From Nonomuraea sp. PA05 (GTDB taxonomy: Bacteria > Actinomycetota > Actinomycetes > Streptosporangiales > Streptosporangiaceae), in the NCBI RefSeq assembly GCF_008086045.1, contig NZ_VSEY01000032.1, positions 1 through 64,000 of the forward strand: DNA of 64,000 nt, given 5' to 3'. How positions within the stretch are numbered: position 1 is the stretch's first letter; every line of letters starts with the position of its first letter. Of the stretch, positions 54,209-63,716 are shown one piece after another. Both the position numbers and the translations under genes were made by a program. The notes beneath the pieces are model-generated. The model did no database searches, was not told the DNA's origin, and saw only the letters and a list, made by a program, of their open reading frames with translations.

Positions 54209-54406
54209 AAAGGGGGGTGCTGCCTCCTGGGATCCGGTGTCGAGTCGTTCGGCGGGGTGGTGCGGCCGCGCGGGGTGGTGTCCTCCGTGGGAGAGACGCT
54301 GCGTGAGATGATCGCGATCAGTGTTGATCAGCAGGGGCGACAACGCCCGTTCTGCCAAACGTCGAGCCTCCACCGCGGGTTGCGTTCCGAGGGCGGCCGG
54401 AAACCA

Positions 54407-54412
54407 TATACT
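54407..54412 (+). promoter_or_regulatory. -10 box of the second PaaX gene
   Basis: TATACT ends 7 bases before the GTG at 54420, matching the first PaaX gene (TATACT, 6 bases, GTG). No ribosome site is present, so the mRNA is probably leaderless. Confidence 0.5.
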
Positions 54413-54419
54413 TCCGTCG

Positions 54420-55370
54420 GTGAACGCGAGGCTCGAGACAGTGCACATGCCGCGCCTCCAGGCGGGTGCGCACCCCCAGCATCTGCTGGCCACGCTGCTC
54501 GGCGACTACGACTTCGCCGAGCGGAGCCCCATCCCGTCCGCGGCCATCGTGCACCTGCTCGCCGAGTTCGGCATCACGGCCGCCAGCGCGCGCAGCACGC
54601 TGAGCAGGCTCGCCAGGCGCGGCCTGATCGAGCCGGTACGCGAAGGCCGCCGGACGTCCTATCGCCTGACCGACAAGGCGGGCCAGGTGCACGACCAGCG
54701 GATCCGCCACTTCCTCGCCTTCGGCGCCGCTCCCGTGCCGGACACCGGGAAATGGACCGTCGTGGCGTTCTCCGTGCCGGAGTCGCAGCGCGACCAGCGA
54801 CGCGTCCTCCGCGTGCGGTTGCAGGAGATCGGCATGGCGACCCTGTTCGACGGCGTGCTCATCGCGCCGGGCGACCGCCGTGACGTGGCCGCGCGGGTCC
54901 TGGCGGAGCTGTCCGTCGGTACGGCGGCGGCGCTGATGCTCGTCACCTTCGACTCCGCCCTGTTCGGCGGCCGGGATCCGCTCGCCGCCTACGACCTGGA
55001 CGGTCTGCGCGCCCGATACGACGACTTCATCGTCGGCTACACGCCCTTGCTGGAGCGGGTCCGCGCGGGAGCCGTGGGGATCTCCGAGGCGCTGGTCGCG
55101 CGGACGAAGGTGATGGACGCGTGGCGGATCTTCCCCGACACCGACCCGGCGCTGCCCACCGTTCTGCTCCCGCCCGACTGGCCGCTGCCTGCCGCCCGCG
55201 GTCTCTTCCTGGCCATCCACGACAACCTCGGCTCGCTCGCCGAGATCCGCGTGCGCAACCTGCTCGAGAAGTACATCGGTGCCCGGGCGGCGGAGATCCG
55301 TGCGTACCGGTCGGATCAGTACCTGACGGACGATCGAGCCGGCGCCGCTCCGGATCAGGAGCTTGCTTGA
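54420..55370 (+). CDS. PaaX-family transcriptional regulator (second)
   Basis: A 316-aa paralogue of the regulator at 33657: MPRLQAGAHPQHLLATLLGD, winged helix IPSAAIVHLLAEFGITAASA and then RSTLSRLARRGLIEPV, middle domain TVVAFSVPESQRDQRRVLRV, C-terminal AWRIFPDTDPALPTVLLPPD. The GTG at 54420 is chosen as a leaderless start; an ATG at 54447 is also possible. It is divergent from the ten-gene importer operon, with a palindrome pair between, so it probably controls that operon. The two PaaX genes bracket the island's two converging operons. Confidence 0.9.
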   Translation: MNARLETVHMPRLQAGAHPQHLLATLLGDYDFAERSPIPSAAIVHLLAEFGITAASARSTLSRLARRGLIEPVREGRRTSYRLTDKAGQVHDQRIRHFLAFGAAPVPDTGKWTVVAFSVPESQRDQRRVLRVRLQEIGMATLFDGVLIAPGDRRDVAARVLAELSVGTAAALMLVTFDSALFGGRDPLAAYDLDGLRARYDDFIVGYTPLLERVRAGAVGISEALVARTKVMDAWRIFPDTDPALPTVLLPPDWPLPAARGLFLAIHDNLGSLAEIRVRNLLEKYIGARAAEIRAYRSDQYLTDDRAGAAPDQELA

Positions 55371-55431
55371 CGTCGGCGGCCCGCCTCCCGGTGACCGGCG
55401 AAGCCCATCTGGCCGGATGCCTCGACCGGTC

Positions 55432-55995
55432 TCAGTCGAGTGGCCATAGCTGACGACCTTTGGCCAGGACACGTCCGAGGACTGATCGGGCCTGGACGAG
55501 ATTGCCGTCGACGTTACCGACCGCCTTGTTGCGCCGGCCGATCTGGACCAGGTTCTTGGCATTTCCGACGAAGGTCGCGCCTTCCACCATCACTGCCGTG
55601 CCGGACACGTGACCCACGAGGGTTCCGCCCCGGATGACGACATCACCGTCCACGTCGCCGTGCCTGACCTCGTCCGGACCGATGACCTGCACCTCTGCCT
55701 GCCCGGCGGGTGCGATCTCGCCGGCGCCGTCGTTGTGCAGGCGCCGGATGTAGAGGCCGGTCGCGGCCAGGCCCAAGGCGCAGGCGAGACCGGCGGCGAC
55801 TGCGGGGACGGTCTGGTCGCAGTCCTGGATGATCCACGTGTTCGCGGGCTTGGGCGGGTCGGGCTGCTGACGCTGCTCGTAGGTGACGGTGCCGCAGCCG
55901 GCCGCCGCGGGGGGAGCGCTGAGCAGCAGGAACCACATCGCTCCCACCACGGTGAGCAGGCCTTGCGCCAGCAGCCGCCGCGTACGCTCGTGCAT
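55432..55995 (-). CDS. Secreted/membrane protein of the PrsW module
   Basis: A 187-aa protein from the ATG at 55995: signal peptide (LLTVVGAMWFLLLSAPPAAA), a short outer loop with two cysteines (AGCGTV, QDCDQT), one membrane helix (VAAGLACALGLAATGLYIRR) and a cytosolic C-terminal part with repeated GDVDGDVVIRGG / GNVDGNLVQ turns, as in short beta-solenoids. I do not recognise a family. It lies 50 bases after the PrsW-like gene and probably belongs to the same transcript. Confidence 0.65.
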   Translation of the reverse strand: MHERTRRLLAQGLLTVVGAMWFLLLSAPPAAAGCGTVTYEQRQQPDPPKPANTWIIQDCDQTVPAVAAGLACALGLAATGLYIRRLHNDGAGEIAPAGQAEVQVIGPDEVRHGDVDGDVVIRGGTLVGHVSGTAVMVEGATFVGNAKNLVQIGRRNKAVGNVDGNLVQARSVLGRVLAKGRQLWPLD

Positions 55996-56045
55996 CACGA
56001 TCCTTTGAGACTGATGGTGGAGGTGGACGGGACCGCGCCCGGCCA

Positions 56046-57521
56046 TTACGCGCCGTTCCCGGCGAGAACGGCCTTGATCGCCTGGACGCGCGCCCGCGAC
56101 GACGCCTCGTCCGGCGCGGACGGGTCGGCCTCGCCACGCAGGCGATGCCAGTGTTCCGTCGCGAGTTCGAGTTGCGCCGCGTGCAAGCGCGCCAGGCGCA
56201 GGTAGGCGGCGATGCCGTGGCGCAGGTTCGCCCCGGCGCGCAGCGCGTCGACCTTGAGCCGGAAGCGCCGGGCAGGTGAGAGCAGCACTGCCGCTTCCGG
56301 CTCGGTGATCGCGTCGCGGGAGGCGTCCGGCAGATTGGCCAGCGCCACGCGCAGGCCCGCTGCCTCGCTGCGCAGTCCACGGCGCACAAGGAGCACGTAC
56401 AGGACGACCAGCGGGCCCTGGAACAGCAGCAACTGGGCGGGCATCAGCACCAGGACGTTGACCGTGTCACCGATGGTGAACCACTTGTGGGACTCCTTGG
56501 TGATGTAGTCCAGCATGGCGTTGTTGCAGAAGTGCGCGCCGGCCGCCGTGCAGAAGCCCAGGGCGATCGTGGTGATCTGCTGCGGACGGCTGTGCAGTTG
56601 CCTGGCGATGCCGAAGGCCGCGCCGGTGATGGCGGTGAACGCCGTGTGCGCGGCCATGAGCCCGGCGACCTGCCGGGCCCAGAAGTGAAAGCCGGCGCCC
56701 GACCCGTCCATGGCGGCCATGTACGTGACGCTCTCGACGAAGTTGAAGCCGAGCCCGGTCGCGGCGCCGATGACGACGCCGGAGACGACGGAGTGAAAGT
56801 GCCGCCGATAGAGCAGGAAGAGGATCGCCACGCCTGCCCCCTTGCCGAGTTCCTCGAAGAATCCCGAGATCATGGGCAGGCCGATGTCCTTCAGCCGCGT
56901 CGCGTCCAGAATGTTGTCCGGGAGCGGGAAATGCAGGGTCGAGAAGGACCTCCACCACTCGTTCATGGTCAAGCCGAAGCCGGCGGCGACGACCGCTCCC
57001 CACCCCAGGGCGGTCAGCAGCAACGGCACGGGCACCCGCCGGAAGCGCTGCATGCAGTGCACCAGCCACAAGGCGTACACGGTCGTCGGCAGGCACACGA
57101 GAAAGGCCAGCGTGTGCGCGCCGGGCCAGACGATCAGGTCGAGAATGGACTGGACTTTCAAGGCAGGCAGCGAAAGCAGCGTGATCACGAGGGCCCTGCG
57201 GTATCGCCGCGCCACCCGCTCACGACGGTCCGGCGATGCGCGCCCGGAATTCGCGTACCGCAGATGCCCCCAGGCAGCGCCCGACAGCCCCGCCAGCAGC
57301 GCCCAGCCCGGCAGGTACTGCCAATAGACGAGCGAGGCGAGGAAGTTCGAGACCTTCGTCAGCTCCGGAATGCCTGCTTCCGCCACGTCGATCTGCGGAG
57401 GACGGACCTGGCTGAGCACCATGGTCAGCGCGACCAACGCATGCAGTGACAGCAGGACGAGCAGCGCCAGGCGCTGCCGCCGGCAGGCCGGCAGAAGGTG
57501 AACGTGCGGTTGCCTGGTCAT
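56046..57521 (-). CDS. PrsW-family intramembrane metalloprotease
   Basis: A 491-aa protein with about nine membrane helices. The PrsW motifs are present: SGFFEELGKGAGVAILF with the paired glutamates, GLGFNFVESVTYMAA with a third glutamate, and a histidine in LMAAHTAFTAITGAA. In Bacillus PrsW cleaves an anti-sigma factor; here the target is unknown. The C-terminal 130 residues form an extra cytosolic helical domain (LRHGIAAYLRLARLHAAQLE). It starts 2 bases after the stop of the upstream gene, so the membrane protein at 57524 is a likely partner or substrate. Confidence 0.85.
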   Translation of the reverse strand: MTRQPHVHLLPACRRQRLALLVLLSLHALVALTMVLSQVRPPQIDVAEAGIPELTKVSNFLASLVYWQYLPGWALLAGLSGAAWGHLRYANSGRASPDRRERVARRYRRALVITLLSLPALKVQSILDLIVWPGAHTLAFLVCLPTTVYALWLVHCMQRFRRVPVPLLLTALGWGAVVAAGFGLTMNEWWRSFSTLHFPLPDNILDATRLKDIGLPMISGFFEELGKGAGVAILFLLYRRHFHSVVSGVVIGAATGLGFNFVESVTYMAAMDGSGAGFHFWARQVAGLMAAHTAFTAITGAAFGIARQLHSRPQQITTIALGFCTAAGAHFCNNAMLDYITKESHKWFTIGDTVNVLVLMPAQLLLFQGPLVVLYVLLVRRGLRSEAAGLRVALANLPDASRDAITEPEAAVLLSPARRFRLKVDALRAGANLRHGIAAYLRLARLHAAQLELATEHWHRLRGEADPSAPDEASSRARVQAIKAVLAGNGA

Positions 57522-57523
57522 GG

Positions 57524-58549
57524 TCACCTGTCGCGCAGCGCGGGAGGACGGGGAGGGGGCGGGGGAGTGGGCCAGGCTCTGGAGTACGGCGATCTGGGCG
57601 GCTCCTGCCCGGAACCGGCGTGGAAGGGGGCGGCCGTCGGCCTGCCGCTCTCCGGCGCGGGCAAGGACGGACGGCCCGGCAAGGCAGGCAGATCGTCCAG
57701 CGTGGTGCGCCGGTCGACCACGCAGCTCACGACGAGCCCGAGCGTGAGCAGGCAGCCCCCGGCGATCGACGTGAAGGCCCGGAAGAGGCGCAGGTGCGGC
57801 TGGGACTCGAAACCGGCAGGCTCCGGCAGCCTGCGTGGCGCGCGGGCCTGCTCGGATCGAGGGCCGCGGGGGCCGTCCGTGCGCGGCTTTCGAGCGCGCC
57901 TGAATCTTTGCGGTCTGTTCGCGTAGAGGAAGACCCCGATCGCTACGATGACAAGCGCCATCATGATTCGGCCTGTTGCCGCCACCAGAAGTGACAACGC
58001 CGGGTCTTCGCCATCGCCTGTGGCGGGTGGCTGCACGAAGAACTCGCCGACCGGCTCGATGTCGCTCACATGGCAAGTTCCCCCGCCGGGAATGCTGAGC
58101 GCGAGGTTTTCGGCATGTAGCCGATATGTGCCGGGGACGGCTTTCCAGCTACCGTCATTCAGGTTGCCGGAACCATTCAAGAAAGCGCGATCGCCCGCCG
58201 CCATCCCCTGGACGGGAACCACCAATGAGGCCGTTGCGGCTGCCGTGCGATTGTCATAATCCTCGAACTGCTCGCCGGGCCGCAAGGAGAACGTGACACT
58301 GCCGGATACCTGAGCGGGGATGCTCTGGACGCCGGTTCCGCCGCCGCCACCCAGCTCAAGTCGCACCTGAAACGGTGTGGTACCGGGTGTGCCGGCCAGG
58401 ACGATCGAGGGCGATTGCACGGCCAGTTGTCCTGTTCCGCCCATTTCGCAGGTGATTGCGGCTGGTCCGGAGTGTGCGTAACCCATGGCGAGGACGCCCG
58501 GGGCGGTAAGGAGCCCAAGAGCGCCGATCCCGAAGAGGGCGTTTCGCAT
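57524..58549 (-). CDS. Membrane protein upstream of PrsW gene
   Basis: A 341-aa protein: signal peptide (FGIGALGLLTAPGVLAMGYA), an outer domain of about 150 residues with two cysteines (ITCEMG, GTCHVS) and beta-rich character, one helix (MMALVIVAIGVFLYANRP), a basic linker, a second helix (IAGGCLLTLGLVVSCVV) and a proline-rich tail. The family is unknown. Two bases separate it from the PrsW-like protease, so it is translated with it and is a good candidate for its substrate. Confidence 0.7.
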   Translation of the reverse strand: MRNALFGIGALGLLTAPGVLAMGYAHSGPAAITCEMGGTGQLAVQSPSIVLAGTPGTTPFQVRLELGGGGGTGVQSIPAQVSGSVTFSLRPGEQFEDYDNRTAAATASLVVPVQGMAAGDRAFLNGSGNLNDGSWKAVPGTYRLHAENLALSIPGGGTCHVSDIEPVGEFFVQPPATGDGEDPALSLLVAATGRIMMALVIVAIGVFLYANRPQRFRRARKPRTDGPRGPRSEQARAPRRLPEPAGFESQPHLRLFRAFTSIAGGCLLTLGLVVSCVVDRRTTLDDLPALPGRPSLPAPESGRPTAAPFHAGSGQEPPRSPYSRAWPTPPPPPRPPALRDR

Positions 58550-58779
58550 GGATTCACTTTCGACAGTCGTCCGACGCTATTTCATGCGAGGATATCCCGG
58601 CCGCAGGGGAAACTCGCCGGGAATTTCGGCGGGCAGTTCCTGTTCGAGAACTTATGTCCGTTAATTAACGTAAATCCCGGGGTGATCTCGCGCCCTCCGC
58701 GACGTCGCTGAGCAGCAGCCGCAGACTGGCCCTGGCCCCGGCCGCGGACGTGGGCCAGCCGGTGTGGCGCGGTGCCTGG

Positions 58780-58860
58780 TCGGCGTGCACGCCTGGCCGT
58801 CACCGGAGCGACCGCCCGGGAGATCGCCGCCCAGTTTTCCTGAGCCCCGCGCCGAGCTTG
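58780..58860 (+). pseudogene. LuxR HTH fragment
   Basis: The rightward frame reads RARLAVTGATAREIAAQ and the next piece FLSP appears one frame over, the order of a LuxR-type HTH (xxGATNREIAAQLFLSP). Nothing of the rest of the gene remains. It lies in the 340-base gap 58550-58890, which otherwise holds nothing I can support. Confidence 0.35.
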
Positions 58861-58890
58861 TCCGGCTGCCGGATCCGGCCTGAGGGCGGG

Positions 58891-59607
58891 TCACACCCGG
58901 CGGTAGATGATCGGCTGCGCGGCGATGCCGTTGGCCTTGAAGTTGGCCAGCACGAAACTGCGGAACGTCGGCCGGAAGAGCAGGCCGGGAAGGAAGGTCC
59001 GCAGGTTCGGCCAGCTCGCGTGGTTGATGATGCCGTAGTCGCCGGGCTCGCCCTCCAGCGGACGCATCAGCGCGGAGTCGGGCAGGGCGGTCTTGGCCTG
59101 GAACCACCCGGCGGTGTACTCCCACACCTTGAGCAGCCGCTCGCGGTCGTCGGCGTAGAAGTAGTTGAACAGGAAGGCGCCATCCCGGGTGTGGTCCACG
59201 TCGCCGAGCCGGGCGGCGTTGTCCGCGACGATCTCATGGGTGCGGCGGGCGGCCGTACGCAGCGTCTCGGCGAGTTCCTTGCAGGCGGGACTCTCGCGCA
59301 GCTCCAGGGCGGCCGTCACACTCGCGGCGCGGATCAGCACCACGACGTCGTAGCGCGCCGGCTGGAGCCCCCGGGCGGTCAGCAGCTCATCGCCTTCGCC
59401 GGGCGGGCGCAGGATCGCGCGGAACACGTTCGCCTCGCAGGCCTCGACCGTCGAAGCCAGAGCCTTCAGCCGAGTGGCCAACTGGGTGGGAGCGGTCGCG
59501 AAGGGGCCGCGCCAGCCGCCGACCTCGCCGGCCAGCATGAGGAATCCGTCGTCGGACGGAGGCACCAGGCGTGCCCCGACCGCCAGATGATCGTTGATCA
59601 GCTTCAT
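58891..59607 (-). CDS. Hypothetical cytosolic protein
   Basis: A 238-aa protein without signal peptide or membrane helix. Segments such as ARYDVVVLIRAASVTAALEL, GAFLFNYFYADDRERLLKVW and YTAGWFQAKTALPDSALMRP suggest a mixed alpha/beta fold, perhaps a ferredoxin-like (EthD/ABM-like) repeat with two halves. I do not recognise the family. A large inverted repeat lies 29 bases upstream of its start. Confidence 0.65.
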   Translation of the reverse strand: MKLINDHLAVGARLVPPSDDGFLMLAGEVGGWRGPFATAPTQLATRLKALASTVEACEANVFRAILRPPGEGDELLTARGLQPARYDVVVLIRAASVTAALELRESPACKELAETLRTAARRTHEIVADNAARLGDVDHTRDGAFLFNYFYADDRERLLKVWEYTAGWFQAKTALPDSALMRPLEGEPGDYGIINHASWPNLRTFLPGLLFRPTFRSFVLANFKANGIAAQPIIYRRV

Positions 59608-59635
59608 GAGGGCGACGGTAGTTTCGGACCGGTGG

Positions 59636-59680
59636 CCTCCGCCTCAGTCACATGACTGGTATGCGTGACCGAGGCGGAGG
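59636..59680 (-). terminator. Long imperfect hairpin with nested palindrome
   Basis: CCTCCGCCTCAGTCAC (59636-59651) pairs with GTGACCGAGGCGGAGG (59665-59680), 15 of 16 bases. The nested CAGTCACATGACTG (59645-59658) offers an alternative pairing. It follows the aldo/keto reductase gene by about 80 bases and precedes the hypothetical gene, so terminator, operator or attenuator roles are all possible. Confidence 0.5.
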
Positions 59681-59760
59681 GTCGGCGCCCTCGCCTCGGG
59701 CCGTGAACAGGTGAACTGGCGGCTGTCTACGACTACCGGGGTGCCCCGTAGGCCTGGCAC

Positions 59761-60728
<968 letters not shown>

Positions 60729-60741
<13 letters not shown>

Positions 60742-61649
60742 GTCGCCTTGCCTTCGTGCGGAAGTGTGGTCTTCGCCGCGACCGGAGCGGCTTCGCTGTG
60801 GAGCGCGACGGAGAGCACCACGAGAGCGACGCCGCTGAGCTCGGCGAACGAGGGGAACTGGCGGAGCACCACGACGCCGATCACCGTCGCCGTGGCCGGG
60901 AGCAGCGCCACCAGCAGCGCGTACGTCGCCCTGGACATGCGCGCCATCGCGAGCTGGTCGCACACGTACGGGATCACCGACGAGCAGATCCCCACCGCGA
61001 CCCCCGCGGCGAGGACGACCGGGTCGAGCAGCGCCGGCGCGGCCTGCCCCACGGCCACCGGCGCGACGAACACGCAGGCGACGAGCATGGCGGCGGCCAG
61101 CCCGTCGATGCCGCCGACGCCGCGCAGCCGCCGGGCCGTACGGTGGGCCAGCACGATGTAGGCGGCGAACAGCACCGCGTTGGCGAAGGCGAACACCAAG
61201 CCCAGGGGCTCTCCGACCGGCCCGATGCCGGTCAGCGTGTAGACGCCGCCGACGGCGGCCACGAGCGCCACGACGTTGCGTACCGTACGGGCGCCGAGCG
61301 CGGCCAGCACGATGACCGGCAGGAACTCGATCGCGGCGACGGTACCCAGAGGCACGCGATCGATCGCCAGGTAGAAGCAGACGTTCATGGCCGCGAGGAC
61401 CGCGCCCCAAGCGAGAATCGTCCGGCGTCCGCGGGCGTCGAGGCGGGCGAGGGTCCGCCAGGGACGGCGCCAGAGCGCGAAGACGAGCGCGGCACTCCAG
61501 ATCCTGAGGCCCGAGACCCCGAGCGGGGCGAGCCTGTCGAACAGGAGCACGGCGAAGGCCGGGCCGAGGTAATGGAAGACGGCGCTTCCGATGAAGTAGG
61601 TCCAGGGAGGCGCCGCGGAGAGGACGGCGCGAGGGCCGGTGAGCGACAT
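60729..61649 (-). CDS. EamA/RhtA-type drug/metabolite transporter
   Basis: A 306-aa protein with ten membrane helices in two EamA halves (GLRIWSAALVFALWRRPWRT, AAIEFLPVIVLAALG, IPYVCDQLAMARMSRATYAL). It resembles RhtA-type exporters of amino acids such as threonine and homoserine. It is divergent from an Lrp/AsnC regulator across only 35 bases, the standard layout for amino-acid export control. The C-terminus overlaps the aldo/keto reductase start by 13 bases. Confidence 0.88.
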
Positions 61650-61651
61650 GA

Positions 61652-61678
61652 ACGATATCGTCGGCCAAGTCGTAATTT
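61652..61678. promoter_or_regulatory. Shared Lrp/EamA control region
   Basis: ACGATATCGT (61652-61661) is a perfect palindrome next to the EamA start. TAATTT (61673-61678) is a -10-like box 6 bases before the Lrp ATG, implying a leaderless regulator mRNA. The whole divergent gap is 35 bases, so one bound regulator would affect both genes. Confidence 0.45.
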
Positions 61679-61684
61679 AGGAGA

Positions 61685-62167
61685 ATGGCGAATCGTAGAA
61701 TCCGGCCCGAGCGGACTTACGAACCGAGGGAAATCGACGCCCTCGACCTTCGTATCCTCACCGAGCTGCAGGCCGACGCCCGGGTGAGCTTCGCCGAGCT
61801 GGGCCGCCGGGTCGCCCTGTCGGCGCCGGCGGTGGCCGACAGAGTCCAGCGGCTGGAGGAGAACGGGGTGATCGTCGGCTATCGCGCCGAGGTCGATCCG
61901 CGGGCCCTGGGCTTCCCGGTGACGGTGATGGTGCGCATCCGGCCGGCGATCAGGGAGCTCCAGCGCATCTCCAAGATCGCCCAGGAGGTTCCCCAGATCG
62001 TCGAGTGCTACCGGATGACCGGCGACGACTGCTTCTACTTCACGATGCACCTGCGGACGGTCGACGAGCTCGAGCCGATCCTCGACCTGTTCACCCCGTA
62101 CGGCCAGACGACCACGTCCCTCATCCACACCGCGCCCGTGCCGCGCCGCCCGCTGCCCCTGGAGTGA
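61685..62167 (+). CDS. Lrp/AsnC-family transcriptional regulator
   Basis: A 160-aa protein: HTH in LDLRILTELQADARVSFAEL and GRRVALSAPAVADRVQRLEE, then the RAM ligand domain (VTVMVRIRPAIRELQRISKI, VECYRMTGDDCFYFTMHL). Lrp family members bind amino acids as octamers. It probably controls the divergent EamA/aldo-keto reductase operon, with an amino acid or derivative as the signal. Confidence 0.9.
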   Translation: MANRRIRPERTYEPREIDALDLRILTELQADARVSFAELGRRVALSAPAVADRVQRLEENGVIVGYRAEVDPRALGFPVTVMVRIRPAIRELQRISKIAQEVPQIVECYRMTGDDCFYFTMHLRTVDELEPILDLFTPYGQTTTSLIHTAPVPRRPLPLE

Positions 62168-62218
62168 GCGCCCGCGCAGGCCGGACCACGCGGGCCGCGG
62201 CCGCGCCACGCTCTCGGC

Positions 62219-63640
62219 TCAGCTCGGGTGGCGGTCCTTCTCGCGTCCGCCGGCGAACGCCTGCGCGTCGGACATCAGCGGCAGGAGCAGGACGAACCGC
62301 GCGCCGCTGCTGCTGTCGTCGAGGTCGAGGGTGCCGCCGTGCGCCTGCGCGATCTGGCGGGCGACCGTCAGCCCCAGGCCGGTGCCGCCGGCGTCCCGGT
62401 CGCGGGCGGTGTCCAGGCGGGCGAAGCGCTGGAAGACCATCTCACGCTTGTCCGGCTCGATGCCCGGCCCGTCGTCGAGCACCTCCAGGCGGGCGACCCC
62501 GTGGGGTGAGCGTACGGCGTTCTGCCCGGCCCAGGGCTCGCGGCGGACGGTGATCGTGACGGTGGAGGCGGCGTGCCGCTCGGCGTTGTCGAGGAGGGAG
62601 CCGAGCAGCCGGGACAGCGCGGCCCGGTCGGCGCTCACCACCGCATCGGGCTCCAGGTCGCAGGTGACGTTCAGGGGCGTGTCACGGCGGTCGCCGCACT
62701 GCCCGGTCACGAACGCGGCCAGGTCGATCGGCTCGCGCTGGAGCGGCTGGTCCGCCTCCATGCGGGCGATGTCCAGCAGATCGCCCACGATCGCCTCGAT
62801 GCGGTCGAGACTTGCCAGAACAGTGCGGCTCAGCCTCGGCACGGTGGTGTCCTCGGGCGCGTACAGGGCGTCTTCGACCTCCGCGCGGATCGCCGCGATC
62901 GGGGTGCGCAGCTCGTGCGAGGCGTTGGAGGTGAAGTGACGCTGCTGGCCCATCGCGGCCTGCAGCCGGGCCAGGGTGCGGTTCACGCTGCCGGCCAGGT
63001 CGTAGATCTCGTCGTGGCTCGGCGGGAGCGGGACCCGGCGGTCGGAGGTCTCGCTGATCGTGTCCAGTTCCGCGCGGATGGCGGTCACCGGCCGCAGGGC
63101 GGTGGTGACGATTCGATGGCCGAGCGTGGTGATCGCCACGGCCATCAACACCGCGACGCCGAGCACGGTCGCGGCCAGCCACGGGGTGACATACGGCGGG
63201 ACCGTCGGGCCCGAGCTGTAGACGATCCAGTCCTGTCCCTGCCGGTAGGCCGACTGCGCGACCACGATGTGGCAGCCCTGGCCCGCGAACAGCCCGCCGC
63301 AGACGACACCGGTGGACACGGTCCGGGGGATGGGGGTGAAGCCGGCCATCGGCGGGCGGCCCCGCAGTTGCGGTGTCGAGGCGACCACGGTGCCCGTGGC
63401 GTCCACGATCTGCACGTTGCGGTCGGCGTGCTCCACCAGAGGTGTGCGTACCTGGTCGTGCTCGACCTCGTACGCCACGCGGCCACCGTCCGCGGCGATC
63501 TCGCTCATCCGGTCTTCCGTGGCGTAGCGGTGGATCGCCAGCATCACCGCGGCGGCCAGCATGGCGGACAGCAGCGCCGCCATCGCCCCGGCGAACAGGG
63601 TGACGCGCTTGGTGATCGGCCAATCGTGCCAAGCGTTCAT
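62219..63640 (-). CDS. Sensor histidine kinase
   Basis: A 473-aa kinase from the ATG at 63640. TM1 is residues about 17-38, an outer sensor domain with two cysteines (VVCGG, QGCHIV) spans about 40-155, and TM2 follows (AATVLGVAVLMAVAITTLG). Next come HAMP, the phospho-acceptor helix FTSNASHELRTPIAAIRAEV, N box LLDNAERHA, G1 DDGPGIE and G2 GGTGLGLTVA. The two sensor cysteines may form a disulfide. No response regulator gene is in the window; it may lie beyond the right edge with the second kinase. Confidence 0.92.
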   Translation of the reverse strand: MNAWHDWPITKRVTLFAGAMAALLSAMLAAAVMLAIHRYATEDRMSEIAADGGRVAYEVEHDQVRTPLVEHADRNVQIVDATGTVVASTPQLRGRPPMAGFTPIPRTVSTGVVCGGLFAGQGCHIVVAQSAYRQGQDWIVYSSGPTVPPYVTPWLAATVLGVAVLMAVAITTLGHRIVTTALRPVTAIRAELDTISETSDRRVPLPPSHDEIYDLAGSVNRTLARLQAAMGQQRHFTSNASHELRTPIAAIRAEVEDALYAPEDTTVPRLSRTVLASLDRIEAIVGDLLDIARMEADQPLQREPIDLAAFVTGQCGDRRDTPLNVTCDLEPDAVVSADRAALSRLLGSLLDNAERHAASTVTITVRREPWAGQNAVRSPHGVARLEVLDDGPGIEPDKREMVFQRFARLDTARDRDAGGTGLGLTVARQIAQAHGGTLDLDDSSSGARFVLLLPLMSDAQAFAGGREKDRHPS

Positions 63641-63716
63641 GGGGCCAGTCGAGCACATGTGCCGTAGCGGGAGGTGCACGCGCCGCTCTGATGACGGCAT
63701 GAACGAGGCCAACACC

